This document shows, piece after piece, positions 26,389 to 36,311 of a stretch of 64,000 nt of DNA. This DNA is from Streptomyces longisporoflavus (GTDB taxonomy: Bacteria; Actinomycetota; Actinomycetes; Streptomycetales; Streptomycetaceae), in assembly GCF_014649775.1 (NCBI RefSeq), contig NZ_BMTR01000001.1, positions 496,001 to 560,000 of the forward strand. Reading direction: 5' to 3'. Position numbers and translations under genes: made by a program. A model generated the notes under the pieces. The model did no database searches and was not told the origin of the DNA. It worked only from the letters and a program-made list of their open reading frames with translations. Within the stretch, counting starts at the first letter, position 1. Every line of letters starts with the position of its first letter.

Positions 26389-27822
26389 ATGACTGGTGCC
26401 CTGAGCGGCCGGCGCACCGCACGAGTGGCCGCGGTCGCCGTCGTGGCGTGTGTGCTCGGCCTGCTGCCCGGTTCGGGATCCGCCGCGCGGGATCAGCGGG
26501 AGGCCCGCCTCACGGCCGCGTACGACTGCACGACGCCCTCGGGCACCCGCCGGGCCGAGGTCGCCTTCGGCGCCACGTTTCCCGGGCGCGGCGCGATCGG
26601 CAAGCCGATCACACCCACGGCGGTGAGCGTACGGGTGAGCCTGCCGAGCCCGGTCGTGGCCGAGCTGCTGCCGGAGGGGACGACATCGGTCGCGGGGACG
26701 GCCGTGCTGGCCACGACGGTCGCCCAAGGGCGGGAGCGGGCGGTGGCCCGATGGGCGGACCTGGCTTCCCCCGAGGTGCGGATGCCCGCCGGGGGCCTCG
26801 TCGGGATCGGCTTCAGCGGCGACGTGCCCCATGTGACGGTCGGCTCCGCGGGCGATGTGACCTTCACGGCCGGGAAGCTGGACCTCGCCCTGACTGCCGC
26901 CGCCGGTCCGGACACCGGCGATGCGGGCGCGCGGCCCGCCCCGGCCGAGCTGACCTGTACTCCGGCCGGGGGCGCGGACACCTTGCTCGCGGCTGTCCCC
27001 GTCGAGGCGCCCGCCCCGGAGCCCCCGGCGCCGGCCACCGGCTCCGCCGGCCCGGAGAGCGATACCCCGCGCGACACTCCTGAGGGCATCGACGCCGGGA
27101 CCCGGCCCCGCGCCGCCGCGGACGCCTGCCCCGCGCAGCCGCCCGCGGGCAAGCTCGACCCGAAGCGGCTGCCGCCGGTGCCGCCGGGCGGGGCGGCAGA
27201 GGAGCTGGAGCCGACCTCGATGTGCGCGGTGCCGGCGGGTTTCGCCACCCTGCGCAAGCTGAAGAGTTCGGCCCTGGTCAACGACCCGCGCGGGCAACGG
27301 GTCGGGCTCATGCATCTGGCGATGCGCATGCGTGAGGTCAGGGCGCCCGATTACGTGGAGTACGACCACCTGGGCCTCATGCAACTGCCCGACACCGAGG
27401 GCACGTTCCTCACCTTCGGCTTCCAGCCCACCACCGCCAAGGTCCGCTTCGAGCCCGAACCGGCCACCATCGTCAACATCATCAGGCCGGGCAAGCCGCC
27501 GGTGACCAAGGTCGGCTACCGCCAGCACCTGCGCCTGTACGACGTGCGGGTCAACGGGGTGCCTCTGGACGTCGGGCCCCGGTGCCGCACCGTGCGGCCG
27601 GTCGAGACGGAGCTGACCGGTAGCTATCCGGTCAGCGAGGGCGGGCTGCTTGAGGGCGAGTTGGACATCCCGGCGCTCGGCGGGTGCGGCACGAACGGCG
27701 AGGACCTGGACGCGCTGCTCTCCGGCGCGGTCTCCGGTCCCGGCAACGCACTCAAGATCCGCCAGGGACGCGTCTGCGGCGCCGGATCGACCTGCAAGAC
27801 ACCGCAGGTCCCCGACCTCTGA
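26389..27822 (+). CDS. Secreted DUF6801-like protein leading the mce operon
   Basis: 477-aa exported protein. The signal peptide is residues 1-32 (VAAVAVVACVLGLLPGSGSAA). The N-terminal domain (about 40-205) begins AAYDCTTPSG and matches, loosely, the domain shared with four other proteins at 43201-49666. A Pro/Ala linker (about 205-275) joins a C-terminal domain (about 285-475). The latter has conserved cysteines and the segment ALLSGAVSGPGNALKI, equivalent to FTAGPGNTID in the paralogs. GAGAGCAGCG precedes the ATG. It ends 74 bp before the mce ATPase, so it is probably made with the transporter and works outside the membrane. Confidence 0.7.
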   Translation: MTGALSGRRTARVAAVAVVACVLGLLPGSGSAARDQREARLTAAYDCTTPSGTRRAEVAFGATFPGRGAIGKPITPTAVSVRVSLPSPVVAELLPEGTTSVAGTAVLATTVAQGRERAVARWADLASPEVRMPAGGLVGIGFSGDVPHVTVGSAGDVTFTAGKLDLALTAAAGPDTGDAGARPAPAELTCTPAGGADTLLAAVPVEAPAPEPPAPATGSAGPESDTPRDTPEGIDAGTRPRAAADACPAQPPAGKLDPKRLPPVPPGGAAEELEPTSMCAVPAGFATLRKLKSSALVNDPRGQRVGLMHLAMRMREVRAPDYVEYDHLGLMQLPDTEGTFLTFGFQPTTAKVRFEPEPATIVNIIRPGKPPVTKVGYRQHLRLYDVRVNGVPLDVGPRCRTVRPVETELTGSYPVSEGGLLEGELDIPALGGCGTNGEDLDALLSGAVSGPGNALKIRQGRVCGAGSTCKTPQVPDL

Positions 27823-27896
27823 TCGCCCGGCGGGCCGCGAGCCGGGGCCCGGGACCTGAACCGTGAGCAACCCCGAACTCTGAGCAAGGAGGTGCG

Positions 27897-28913
27897 ATGG
27901 GAGTCGAAGTGGTCGTCGAAGGACTGACCAAGTCGTTCGGCAGGCAGAACATCTGGCAGGACGTGACCCTGACCCTGCCGCGCGGTGAGGTCAGCGTGAT
28001 GCTCGGCCCGTCCGGCACCGGCAAGACGGTCTTCCTGAAGTCGATCGTCGGCCTGGTCCGCCCCGAGCAGGGACACGTCTTCATCGACGGCGTGGACATG
28101 GTCAACAGCCGTGAACGGGACGTGTACGAGGCCCGCAAGCTGTTCGGCCTGATGTTCCAGGACGGCGCGCTCTTCGGCTCGCTCAGCCTCTTCGACAACG
28201 TCGCCTTCCCGCTGCGCGAGCACACCCGCAAGAAGGAAACGGAGATCCGCCGCGTCGTCATGGAGCGGCTCGAACTGGTCGGCCTCGCCGGCGCCGAGAA
28301 GAAGCTGCCCGGCGAGATATCGGGCGGCATGCGCAAACGCGTGGGCCTGGCCCGGGCCCTGGTGCTCGACCCGCAGATCATCCTGTGCGACGAGCCGGAC
28401 TCGGGGCTCGACCCGGTGCGCACGTCGTACCTCTCGCAACTGCTCATCGACATCAACGCCGAGATCGACGCGACGATGCTCATCGTCACCCACAACCTCG
28501 ACATCGCGGCGACCGTCCCGGACAACATGGGAATGCTCTTCCGCCGCAACCTCGTGACGTTCGGACCCCGCGAAGTGCTGCTGACCAGCCAGGAGCCGGT
28601 GGTCGAGCAGTTCCTCACCGCGCGCAGGGCGGGCCCCATCGGCATGTCCGAGGAGAAGGACCAGGCCACCTTGGACCTGGAGGCCGCACACGGCATCATC
28701 GCCGGACCCGCCACCGAGCGCACCATCGTGCCGCAGCTGGCACCCACCCCCGGACTGCCCGAGCGGCAGGCGGTGCGCCGGCGCCGGGAGCGCGTCCAGG
28801 GCATGCTGCACGACCTGCCGCCCGCGGCACGCCGCGCCGTCGAGGCAAGCCTCCGGGAGCAGGACGCCCCCACGCTCGCCGCGCCCCGGGTGGTCAGAGG
28901 AGCGGCCACATGA
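27897..28913 (+). CDS. mkl: Mce transporter ATPase (Mkl/MlaF-like)
   Basis: 338-aa ABC ATPase energising the Mce lipid importer. Walker A is GPSGTGKT at about residues 36-43, the signature ISGGMRKRVGLARAL at about 141, and Walker B ILCDEPDSGLDP at about 161. The extra 80-residue C-terminal extension after the core is typical of actinobacterial Mkl. AAGGAGGTGCG precedes the ATG. Its stop overlaps the yrbE start (ATGA). Confidence 0.92.
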   Translation: MGVEVVVEGLTKSFGRQNIWQDVTLTLPRGEVSVMLGPSGTGKTVFLKSIVGLVRPEQGHVFIDGVDMVNSRERDVYEARKLFGLMFQDGALFGSLSLFDNVAFPLREHTRKKETEIRRVVMERLELVGLAGAEKKLPGEISGGMRKRVGLARALVLDPQIILCDEPDSGLDPVRTSYLSQLLIDINAEIDATMLIVTHNLDIAATVPDNMGMLFRRNLVTFGPREVLLTSQEPVVEQFLTARRAGPIGMSEEKDQATLDLEAAHGIIAGPATERTIVPQLAPTPGLPERQAVRRRRERVQGMLHDLPPAARRAVEASLREQDAPTLAAPRVVRGAAT

Positions 28914-29707
28914 GCGCGCCCCCCGTGCCACGCCGGCCGCTGCCGGGCCTCGGCGTGCTGCGCGAGATCGGCCACCTGTTCGCGCTCGCCGTCAGCGTGC
29001 TCCGGCTGATCTTTAAGCGGCCCTTCCAGTGGCGGGAGTTCGTCGAGCAGTTCTGGTTCATCGCGAGCGTCACGATCCTGCCCGCGATGCTGGTGACCAT
29101 CCCCTTCGGAGCGGTCATCGCCCTCCAGGTCGGCTCCCTGATCGAGCAGTTCGGCGCCCAGTCCTTCAGCGGCGGCGCCAGCGTCCTGGTCATCATCCAG
29201 CAGGCGAGCCCGCTGATCGTGTCCCTGCTCATCTCGGGCGTCGCGGGGTCCGCGATCTGCGCGGACCTCGCATCGCGGACCACCCGCGAGGAGCTCGACG
29301 CCATGCGGGTCATGGGTGTCTCGCCCGTCCAGCGCCTCGTCGTGCCGCGCGTGCTCGCCGTCATGCTGGTCGGGGTGCTCCTCAACGGCCTGGTCTCCGT
29401 GGTGGGCATTCTTGGCGGCTACTTCTTCAACATCGTGATGCAGAACGGCACTCCGGGCGCGTACGTGGCCAGCTTCTCCGCCCTCGCCCAACTGCCCGAC
29501 CTCTACATCAGCGAGTTCAAGGCGCTGATCTTCGGCTTCATCGCCGGAGTCGTCGCCGCCTACCGCGGCCTCAACCCCAAGGGCGGGCCCAAGGGCGTGG
29601 GGGACGTGGTGAACCAGTCCGTCGTCTTCACCTTCCTCATCCTCTTCTTCGTCAACATGGTCCTGACGGCCGTCTATCTCCAGCTCGTCCCCCCGAAGGG
29701 GCTGTGA
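28910..29707 (+). CDS. Mce permease YrbE-A (MlaE family)
   Basis: 265-aa MlaE-family membrane protein forming half of the transmembrane core. It has five to six helices and the family signature at about residues 100-160 (SPLIVSLLISGVAGSAICAD, then REELDAMRVMGVSP). Its start overlaps the ATPase stop. The next gene follows after 3 bp. Confidence 0.92.
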   Translation: MSAPPVPRRPLPGLGVLREIGHLFALAVSVLRLIFKRPFQWREFVEQFWFIASVTILPAMLVTIPFGAVIALQVGSLIEQFGAQSFSGGASVLVIIQQASPLIVSLLISGVAGSAICADLASRTTREELDAMRVMGVSPVQRLVVPRVLAVMLVGVLLNGLVSVVGILGGYFFNIVMQNGTPGAYVASFSALAQLPDLYISEFKALIFGFIAGVVAAYRGLNPKGGPKGVGDVVNQSVVFTFLILFFVNMVLTAVYLQLVPPKGL

Positions 29708-29710
29708 CCC

Positions 29711-30541
29711 ATGGCCCTGACGGAACGCGGCGGCAAGAGCCGCGCCTTCGCCTGGCTGGACCGGCCCGGCGACGAACTCCTCTTCTACCTGCGGGCGCTG
29801 TTCTGGATCCCGCGCGCCGTGCGCCGCTACCCCAAGGAGATCCAGCGCCTCCTTGCCGAGGTCGCGTTCGGCAGCGGCGGCCTCGGGGTGATCGGCGGCA
29901 CCGTCGGCGTGATGATCGGCATCACCGTCTTCACCGGCACGGTCGTCGGACTCCAGGGGTACGCGGCGCTCAGCCAGATCGGCACCGACGCGTTCACCGG
30001 CTTCGTCTCCGCCTACTTCAACACCCGCGAGATCGGCCCGCTGGTCGCCGCCCTTGCGCTGTCCACCACGGTCGGCGCCGGGTTCACCGCGCAACTCGGC
30101 GCGATGCGCATCAACGAAGAGGTCGACGCCCTGGAGAGCATGGGCGTGCGCTCCACCCCCTTCCTCGTCAGCACCCGCATCGTGGCCGGCGCGGTCGCCG
30201 TCATCCCGCTCTACGGCATCGGCCTGCTCGGCTCCTACCTGGCCTCACGGGCCACGACCGTGCTGTTCAACTCGCAGTCCACGGGCACCTACGACCACTA
30301 CTTCAACCTGTTCCTGGTCCCCACGGACGTGCTCCTGTCCTTCCTCAAAGTGCTGATCTTCAGCGTGCTCGTGATCCTCGCGCACTGCTACTACGGCTTC
30401 CGCGCCTCGGGCGGACCCGCCGGGGTCGGCGTGGCCGTCGGCCGCTCGGTGCGCACCGCGATCGTCCTCATCAGCGTCACCGACTTCTTCCTCAGCCTGG
30501 CCCTGTGGGGCGCCACGACCACGGTGAAGGTGGCCGGATGA
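29711..30541 (+). CDS. Mce permease YrbE-B (MlaE family)
   Basis: 276-aa second MlaE-like permease. The coupling motif reads MRINEEVDALESMGVRSTP at about residue 130 and is followed by long hydrophobic helices. It pairs with YrbE-A. Its stop overlaps the MceA start (ATGA). Confidence 0.92.
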   Translation: MALTERGGKSRAFAWLDRPGDELLFYLRALFWIPRAVRRYPKEIQRLLAEVAFGSGGLGVIGGTVGVMIGITVFTGTVVGLQGYAALSQIGTDAFTGFVSAYFNTREIGPLVAALALSTTVGAGFTAQLGAMRINEEVDALESMGVRSTPFLVSTRIVAGAVAVIPLYGIGLLGSYLASRATTVLFNSQSTGTYDHYFNLFLVPTDVLLSFLKVLIFSVLVILAHCYYGFRASGGPAGVGVAVGRSVRTAIVLISVTDFFLSLALWGATTTVKVAG

Positions 30542-31857
30542 GCGCCCCGCCGAAGATCAGGCCCCGCCCGGTGGCCATGCCCGCCGTGCGCACGCGCCCC
30601 ACCGAGGGCGCCGTCGCCCGCCGCAGACGGCTGGCCGGAGTGGTGTACCTCGTGGTGCCCGCCCTGCTGGTGTGGCTGTCGATCGCCGTGTACGAGAAGG
30701 AGTTCACCGACTCCGCGACCGTCGTCGTCGAGACGGGGCGGGCCGGCAGCGAGATGCACCCCAGCGCGGAGGTCAAGCTGCGCGGCGTCGTCGTCGGCGA
30801 GGTCGAGAAGATCGAGACGGGCGGTCGCACCGCGCGGCTCACCCTCGCCCTGCGGCCCGACAAGATCGGCCGGGTGCCGTCCGACGTCCGGGCCCAGCTC
30901 CTGCCGACCACCCTGTTCGGGCAGCGGTACGTGGCCCTCGTACCGCCCGAGAACCCCTCGGCGCGCCCGCTCGCCGCGGGCAGCGTCATCCCGCAGGACC
31001 GCAGCCGCAGCGCCGTCGAGCTGGAGCAGGTGCTCGACAATCTGCTGCCCCTGCTGACCGCCGTGCAGCCGCAGAAGCTGTCGGCCACGCTGTCCGCCCT
31101 CGCCCGGGCCCTCGAAGGGCGGGGCGAGAAGATCGGCGAGTCGCTGGTGGAGCTGAACGGCTACCTGAAGGACTTCAACCCCCATCTGCCGTCCCTGAAC
31201 CGGGACATCGAGCAACTCGTCGAGCTGAGCGACACCTACGCCGACGCCGCCCCCGATCTCGTGGACGCGCTGCACGACGCCACCACCACCAGCGCCACCA
31301 TCGCGGCGCGACGGGCCGAGCTGTCCACGCTGTACGCCTCCGTCACCAGCAGCTCCCGGGAGACCGGCAGCTGGCTGCGCGGCAACCGGGCCAACCTCAT
31401 CCGGCTGACGGGCACCAGCCGCCCGACGCTGGAGATCCTCGCGCGCTACGCGCCCGCCTTCCCCTGCACCCTGAGCACGGTCGCCGACTTCGTGCCGGCG
31501 ATGGACGCCGCCCTGGGCAAGGGCACCGACCGGCCGGGCCTGCGCGTCGACGTGCGGGTCGTGCCCTCGCGCGGCGCCTACGCACCGGGCCGGGACACGC
31601 CCCGCTACGACGCGGGCGGGGGGCCGCGCTGCTACCCCGTCCCCTATACGGGCGGCTCGTACGCCGCGCGGCAGAGCACGGCCACCACCCTGAGCGGAGT
31701 GTCCGGCGGGCTCGGCGTGGCCAACTCGCCCCAGGAGAACGACCTTGTCACCGAACTTCTCGCCGCACCGGACAAGGACCGGCGCGGCGCCCTGCCCGAC
31801 TGGTCGAGTGTGCTCGCCGGTCCGGCCTTCCGCGGAGCGGAGGTGAGGCTGAAGTGA
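30538..31857 (+). CDS. mceA: Mce family protein A
   Basis: 439-aa substrate-binding Mce protein. An N-terminal membrane anchor (VVYLVVPALLVWLSIAVY, about residues 37-54) precedes one MCE/MlaD domain (about 60-140) with LRGVVVGEVEKIE. A long alpha-helical region and a low-complexity tail follow. In the six-subunit Mce model, A-F form a hexameric channel for lipid or sterol transport. Start and stop overlap neighbours. Confidence 0.9.
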   Translation: MSAPPKIRPRPVAMPAVRTRPTEGAVARRRRLAGVVYLVVPALLVWLSIAVYEKEFTDSATVVVETGRAGSEMHPSAEVKLRGVVVGEVEKIETGGRTARLTLALRPDKIGRVPSDVRAQLLPTTLFGQRYVALVPPENPSARPLAAGSVIPQDRSRSAVELEQVLDNLLPLLTAVQPQKLSATLSALARALEGRGEKIGESLVELNGYLKDFNPHLPSLNRDIEQLVELSDTYADAAPDLVDALHDATTTSATIAARRAELSTLYASVTSSSRETGSWLRGNRANLIRLTGTSRPTLEILARYAPAFPCTLSTVADFVPAMDAALGKGTDRPGLRVDVRVVPSRGAYAPGRDTPRYDAGGGPRCYPVPYTGGSYAARQSTATTLSGVSGGLGVANSPQENDLVTELLAAPDKDRRGALPDWSSVLAGPAFRGAEVRLK

Positions 31858-32888
31858 GCGGACAGCGCAGCCTGACCGGACCCGCCGTCAAGTCGCTGAT
31901 CTTCGTCGTGGTGACCGCGCTGGCCACCACCGTGCTCGCCCTGAGCGTCTCGGGCGGCGACGCCGGAGGGACCCGCAGCTACAAGGCCTGGTTCACCGAC
32001 GCCACCGGTCTCAACGAGGGCGACTCGGTGCGCGTCGCCGGAGTGGAGGTGGGCCGGGTGTCATCCGTCGAGATCGTCCAACGCCGTTACGCACAGGTCG
32101 AGTTCACGCTGGACGGGGAGCGGCGGGTGCCGGCCTCCGCGACGGCGTCCATCAAGTACCTGAACATGCTCGGGCAGCGCTTCGTCGATCTGGGCCGCGG
32201 CGCCGGACCGGTCGGCCGCACCCTGCGGCCGGGGCAGACCATCCCGCTCAGCCGCACCACCCCGGCACTCGACCTGACCCAGCTCTTCAACGGATTCCAG
32301 CCGCTGATGCAGGGGCTTTCCCCGAAGGACACCAACGAACTCGCGGGGTCGATCGTGCAGGTCCTCCAAGGCGAGGGCGGCACGGTCGAGAGCCTTCTTG
32401 GGACGGTCGGCTCGCTGACCACCACCGTCGCCGCGAAGGACCGGGTGATCGGGGAGGTCATCAGCAACCTCAACCGGGTCCTCAAGGCGGTCAACACCCG
32501 TCAGAAGGGCTTCACCGAACTCATCGGCACGGTCGAGAAGCTCGTCTCGGGGTTCGCCGACGACCGCAAGACCGTCGGGCGGTCCGTCGACTCGCTGGCC
32601 AAGCTCAGCGTGAGCACGGCGGACCTGTTCGGCAAGGGCCGGGCGCCCCTGAAGGACGGCATCCGCGATCTGGGCCGGGTGTCCGCGACCCTCGCCGACA
32701 ACGAGCCCCTCATCGAGAACTTCCTGGAGAAGACACCGCGGAAGATGGCCGCCGTCTCCCGGATGGCCTCCTACGGCTCCTGGCTGAACCTCTATCTCTG
32801 CGAAGCGAAGGTCAGCGGTGTCTCGACCTACGACGACAGCCCGCCGCCGACCGGACTCGCGATCAAGGACGCGAGGTGCCGCGCGTGA
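31854..32888 (+). CDS. mceB: Mce family protein B
   Basis: 344-aa Mce protein. The N-terminal anchor is at residues 10-32, then the MCE domain with GLNEGDSVRVAGVEVGRVSS. A helical domain follows, ending in two cysteines (LYLCEAK and DARCRA). The GTG start overlaps the MceA stop (GTGA). Confidence 0.9.
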   Translation: MSGQRSLTGPAVKSLIFVVVTALATTVLALSVSGGDAGGTRSYKAWFTDATGLNEGDSVRVAGVEVGRVSSVEIVQRRYAQVEFTLDGERRVPASATASIKYLNMLGQRFVDLGRGAGPVGRTLRPGQTIPLSRTTPALDLTQLFNGFQPLMQGLSPKDTNELAGSIVQVLQGEGGTVESLLGTVGSLTTTVAAKDRVIGEVISNLNRVLKAVNTRQKGFTELIGTVEKLVSGFADDRKTVGRSVDSLAKLSVSTADLFGKGRAPLKDGIRDLGRVSATLADNEPLIENFLEKTPRKMAAVSRMASYGSWLNLYLCEAKVSGVSTYDDSPPPTGLAIKDARCRA

Positions 32889-33958
32889 GACTTACGTACA
32901 TCAAGCTCCCCGGCGGGAAACTGCCCCGACTGCGGCGCCCGCGCCTCAAACCCGTCAACGAGCGCAACCCGGTGACCGTCGCCCTGGCCGGACTGCTCGC
33001 CATGACCCTCATCGGGCTGCTCGCCTACAACGCCGAATCGCTGCCCGTGATCGGCGGCGGCACCCGCTACACCGCCGACTTCAGGGATTCGGTGGGCCTC
33101 AAGGCGGGCGACGAGGTGCGGATCGCGGGCGTACGTGTCGGCAAGGTGGAGGACGTCGCCCTCGACGGCCCCAAGGTGAAGGTCACCTTCGAGGTGAAGG
33201 ACGCCTGGATCGGCGACCGCAGCACCATCGGCATCGCCGTCAAGACCCTCCTGGGCGCCAAGTACCTCGCGGTCGATCCGCTCGGCAGCCGCAGACAGGA
33301 CCCCGGCAAGCGCATCCCGGTCCGCCGCACCACCTCTCCGTACGACGTGATGGAGGCCTTCAACGGTCTGAGCCGCACGACCGGCGCGCTGGACGAGGAC
33401 CAGCTCGCCAAGAGCTTCAAGGCCGTCTCCGGGGCCTTCGAGAAAACCCCGCCGCACGTCCGCAAGGCCATGAAGGGCCTGAGCGCGCTCTCCCGCACGG
33501 TCTCCACGCGCAACGACGAACTGGCCGAACTCCTGGACGGGTCAGCGCAGTTCACCACGTCCGTGAACAGCAAGAAGACCCAGTTCGAGCGGCTGCTGGA
33601 CAACGGCAACCTGCTGCTCGAAGAGGTACGCCACCGCCGTAAGTCCATCCACGCGCTGCTCACCGGCGCCCGCGACCTCGGCACCGAGATCGGCGGGCTC
33701 GTCGACGACAACGAACACCGGTTGGGGCCCGCGCTCGCCGCACTCGACCGGGTCACCGGCGTGCTGTCCAAGAACCAGAAGAACCTCGACAAGGCCCTCG
33801 CCGCCGCCGGACCGTACTACCGGCTCGTCGGCAACTCCCTGGGCAACGGGCGCTGGATGGACGGCTACCTGTGCGGCCTGGTCCCCAAGGACTATCTGCC
33901 CGCGGGCACGGGCCCGGCAACCGGATGCATGCCGCCGAAGAAGGGAGGCGGACGCTGA
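32885..33958 (+). CDS. mceC: Mce family protein C
   Basis: 357-aa Mce protein. The anchor is VTVALAGLLAMTLIGLLAY, and the MCE domain contains GLKAGDEVRIAGVRVGKVED. The GTG overlapping the MceB stop was chosen; a GTG three codons earlier is possible. A long predicted coiled region (about 150-310) carries repeated Lys/Leu/Asn heptads. Confidence 0.9.
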   Translation: MRLTYIKLPGGKLPRLRRPRLKPVNERNPVTVALAGLLAMTLIGLLAYNAESLPVIGGGTRYTADFRDSVGLKAGDEVRIAGVRVGKVEDVALDGPKVKVTFEVKDAWIGDRSTIGIAVKTLLGAKYLAVDPLGSRRQDPGKRIPVRRTTSPYDVMEAFNGLSRTTGALDEDQLAKSFKAVSGAFEKTPPHVRKAMKGLSALSRTVSTRNDELAELLDGSAQFTTSVNSKKTQFERLLDNGNLLLEEVRHRRKSIHALLTGARDLGTEIGGLVDDNEHRLGPALAALDRVTGVLSKNQKNLDKALAAAGPYYRLVGNSLGNGRWMDGYLCGLVPKDYLPAGTGPATGCMPPKKGGGR

Positions 33959-35160
33959 TGGCCCGCTCCCAAGCGCAAGCCCGCACACAGGCGCCGGCGC
34001 GCTTACGCGAACGCGCGCGGCCCGGGCTCGGCGAGCGGATCGCGGATGCGACCGGGGCCCTGTGGGGCAGGCGGCTCGTGGTCATTCTCGTCGCCCTCGT
34101 GCTCCTCGCGGCGGGCGGGATCGCAGGCGTGACGGCCCTGGCGGGCGGCGGGGACGGCAAGCACATCACCGCCTACTTCGACCGGGCCGTCGCCGTCCAC
34201 GAAGGATCCGACCTCAAGGTGCTTGGCGTCCGTGTCGGCAGCGTCGACGAGATCCGGCCGCAGGGCAGGCAAGTACGGGTGCGGCTGACCATCGACGAAG
34301 GAGTCGAGGTGCCCGCCCACGTGCGGGCCGTCGTGGTCGCCCCCAGCGTGGTCTCGGGACGGTTCGTGCAGCTCAGTCCCGCCTACAGCGGGGGCCCGCA
34401 GATCCGCGACGGCGCCGTCATCAGCGCCGAGCACACCGCGACCCCCGTCGAGGTCGACGAACTGCTCAAGAGTGTCACCGAGTTGAGCGACGCCCTGGGC
34501 CCCGACGGCGCCAACAAGGACGGCGCCCTGGCCGGGCTCGTGGAGACCGGGGCGAAGAACCTCGACGGCAACGGCAAGTACATCGGCGACACCATCCACC
34601 AGCTCGGCGGCGCCTCCGCCGTCCTCAACGGCAACAGCGGCGACCTCGTCAAGACCGTCGAGCAGCTGCAGGAGTTCATCAGCATGCTCAAGCGCAAGGA
34701 CGGTCAAGTGGCGCGCGCCGAGCAGCAGTTGTCGGAGGTCGCGGGCTTCCTCGCCGCGGACAAGGACGACCTCGCCGGCGCCCTCAAAGAGCTCGGTACG
34801 GCGCTGGGCCAGGTCAAGGGCTTCATCAGCGACAACCGGGGCCGCCTCAAGTCGAACGTCGACAAACTGGCGAGCCTCACCCGCTCCGTCGTCGAGCAGC
34901 GGGCCTCCGTGGCCGAGGCCCTGGACGTCCTGCCGCTGGCTGCCGCCAACCTCGACCAGGCGTACAACCCGCGCACTCGCACCATCGACGGCCGCGCCAA
35001 CATCAACGAACTGGCCGGCGCGACCGGCAACCCGTCCGGCGCCGCCGAGGATCTCGTCGCCGTCCCCGAAAAGCGGGTCAAAAACCTGCCCGCGCTGCCG
35101 CTGCCGCCGGTGGGCACCGTGTACGGCACGGCGGACAACGCCGGGGGAGGCCGGCCATGA
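33958..35160 (+). CDS. mceD: Mce family protein D
   Basis: 400-aa Mce protein. The anchor is VVILVALVLLAAGGIAGVTAL at about residues 41-61, and the MCE domain has VHEGSDLKVLGVRVGSVDEI. The helical region includes the segment SDNRGRLKSNVDKLASLTRS. The start shares one base with the MceC stop. Confidence 0.9.
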   Translation: MARSQAQARTQAPARLRERARPGLGERIADATGALWGRRLVVILVALVLLAAGGIAGVTALAGGGDGKHITAYFDRAVAVHEGSDLKVLGVRVGSVDEIRPQGRQVRVRLTIDEGVEVPAHVRAVVVAPSVVSGRFVQLSPAYSGGPQIRDGAVISAEHTATPVEVDELLKSVTELSDALGPDGANKDGALAGLVETGAKNLDGNGKYIGDTIHQLGGASAVLNGNSGDLVKTVEQLQEFISMLKRKDGQVARAEQQLSEVAGFLAADKDDLAGALKELGTALGQVKGFISDNRGRLKSNVDKLASLTRSVVEQRASVAEALDVLPLAAANLDQAYNPRTRTIDGRANINELAGATGNPSGAAEDLVAVPEKRVKNLPALPLPPVGTVYGTADNAGGGRP

Positions 35161-36311
35161 AGCGCCGCACCGCACGCATCGCGATGAGCCTCTCCCTGAC
35201 CGTGGCCCTGGCCGGCCTCGCCCTGGGCGCCGGCGGCCTGCCGGACTTCGACGGCCTGCAGGATCTGCCGCTGCCCGGCGGAGCCGACCTCGGCGACCAT
35301 CCGTACGAGATCACCGCCGAGTTCCAGGACGTCGTCAGCCTCTTCCCGCACTCCGCGGTCAAGGTCAACGACGTCGCCGTCGGCCGCGTGACCCGGATAT
35401 CCCTCGCCGACAACGGCTGGGCCGCCCGCGTCACCCTCAAGGTCAACGGCGGCGTACGACTGCCGGCCAACGCCTACGCCAACCTGGAACAGTCCAGCGT
35501 CCTCGGCGAGAAGTACGTCCAGCTCGTCGCCCCCACGGACATGCGGGCCCGACCCGACCTCCAGGACTCCGGGGCGGGCACCACGGCGGCGTACGCCGGC
35601 AACCAAGGCCGGCTGCGCGACGGCGACGTCATCCCGCTCGCCCGCACCAACCGCAACCCCGAGATCGAGGAAGTCTTCGGCGCCCTGTCGATGGTGCTCA
35701 GCGGCGGCGGCGTACAGCAGATCCAGACCATCTCCCGCGAACTCAACAAGGCGCTCGGCGGCAAGGAAGGCGAAGTGCGCTCCGTGCTGCGGCAGATCAA
35801 CACCACCGCGAAGAGCCTCGACAAGAACAAGAAACACATCACCGCCGCCCTCGACGGCATGAACCGGCTCTCCACCACCCTCGCCACCCGGGACCGCAAG
35901 ATCGGCGACATCCTGCGCGACCTGCCGCCCGGTCTGAAGGTCCTCAGCGACCAGCGCTCCTCCCTCGTCGGCATGCTGCGCGCCCTGGACTCGCTCTCCA
36001 CGGTCGCCGTCGACACCGTCGACCGCACCAAGGACGACCTCGTGGCCGACCTCAAAGCGCTGGCCCCGGTCCTGAAGAACCTCGCCGACTCGGGCGCCGA
36101 CCTGCCCGAATCGCTACAGGTGATGTTCACCTACCCGTTCACGGACGAGGTGCTCAGCGGAGTCAAGGGCGACTACCTCAACGTCTACCTGAAGATCGCC
36201 GCGGCGCCCGGCACGGAGATCGTGCCACCGGTCCGCGGAGGCGGCGGCACCGCCACCCGCTCGTCCCTGCCGCTGCCCGCGGTCACCGGAACCACGGGAG
36301 GCGATTCCTAG
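35157..36311 (+). CDS. mceE: Mce family protein E, without a lipobox
   Basis: 384-aa Mce protein of the E position. Characterised MceE proteins are often lipoproteins, but this N-terminus (LSLTVALAGLALGAGGLPDF) has no cysteine in the first 60 residues. It is therefore either a signal-anchored or a cleaved protein. The MCE domain begins YEITAEFQDVVSLFPHSAVK with DVAVGRVTRIS. Start and stop overlap neighbours. Confidence 0.87.
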   Translation: MKRRTARIAMSLSLTVALAGLALGAGGLPDFDGLQDLPLPGGADLGDHPYEITAEFQDVVSLFPHSAVKVNDVAVGRVTRISLADNGWAARVTLKVNGGVRLPANAYANLEQSSVLGEKYVQLVAPTDMRARPDLQDSGAGTTAAYAGNQGRLRDGDVIPLARTNRNPEIEEVFGALSMVLSGGGVQQIQTISRELNKALGGKEGEVRSVLRQINTTAKSLDKNKKHITAALDGMNRLSTTLATRDRKIGDILRDLPPGLKVLSDQRSSLVGMLRALDSLSTVAVDTVDRTKDDLVADLKALAPVLKNLADSGADLPESLQVMFTYPFTDEVLSGVKGDYLNVYLKIAAAPGTEIVPPVRGGGGTATRSSLPLPAVTGTTGGDS

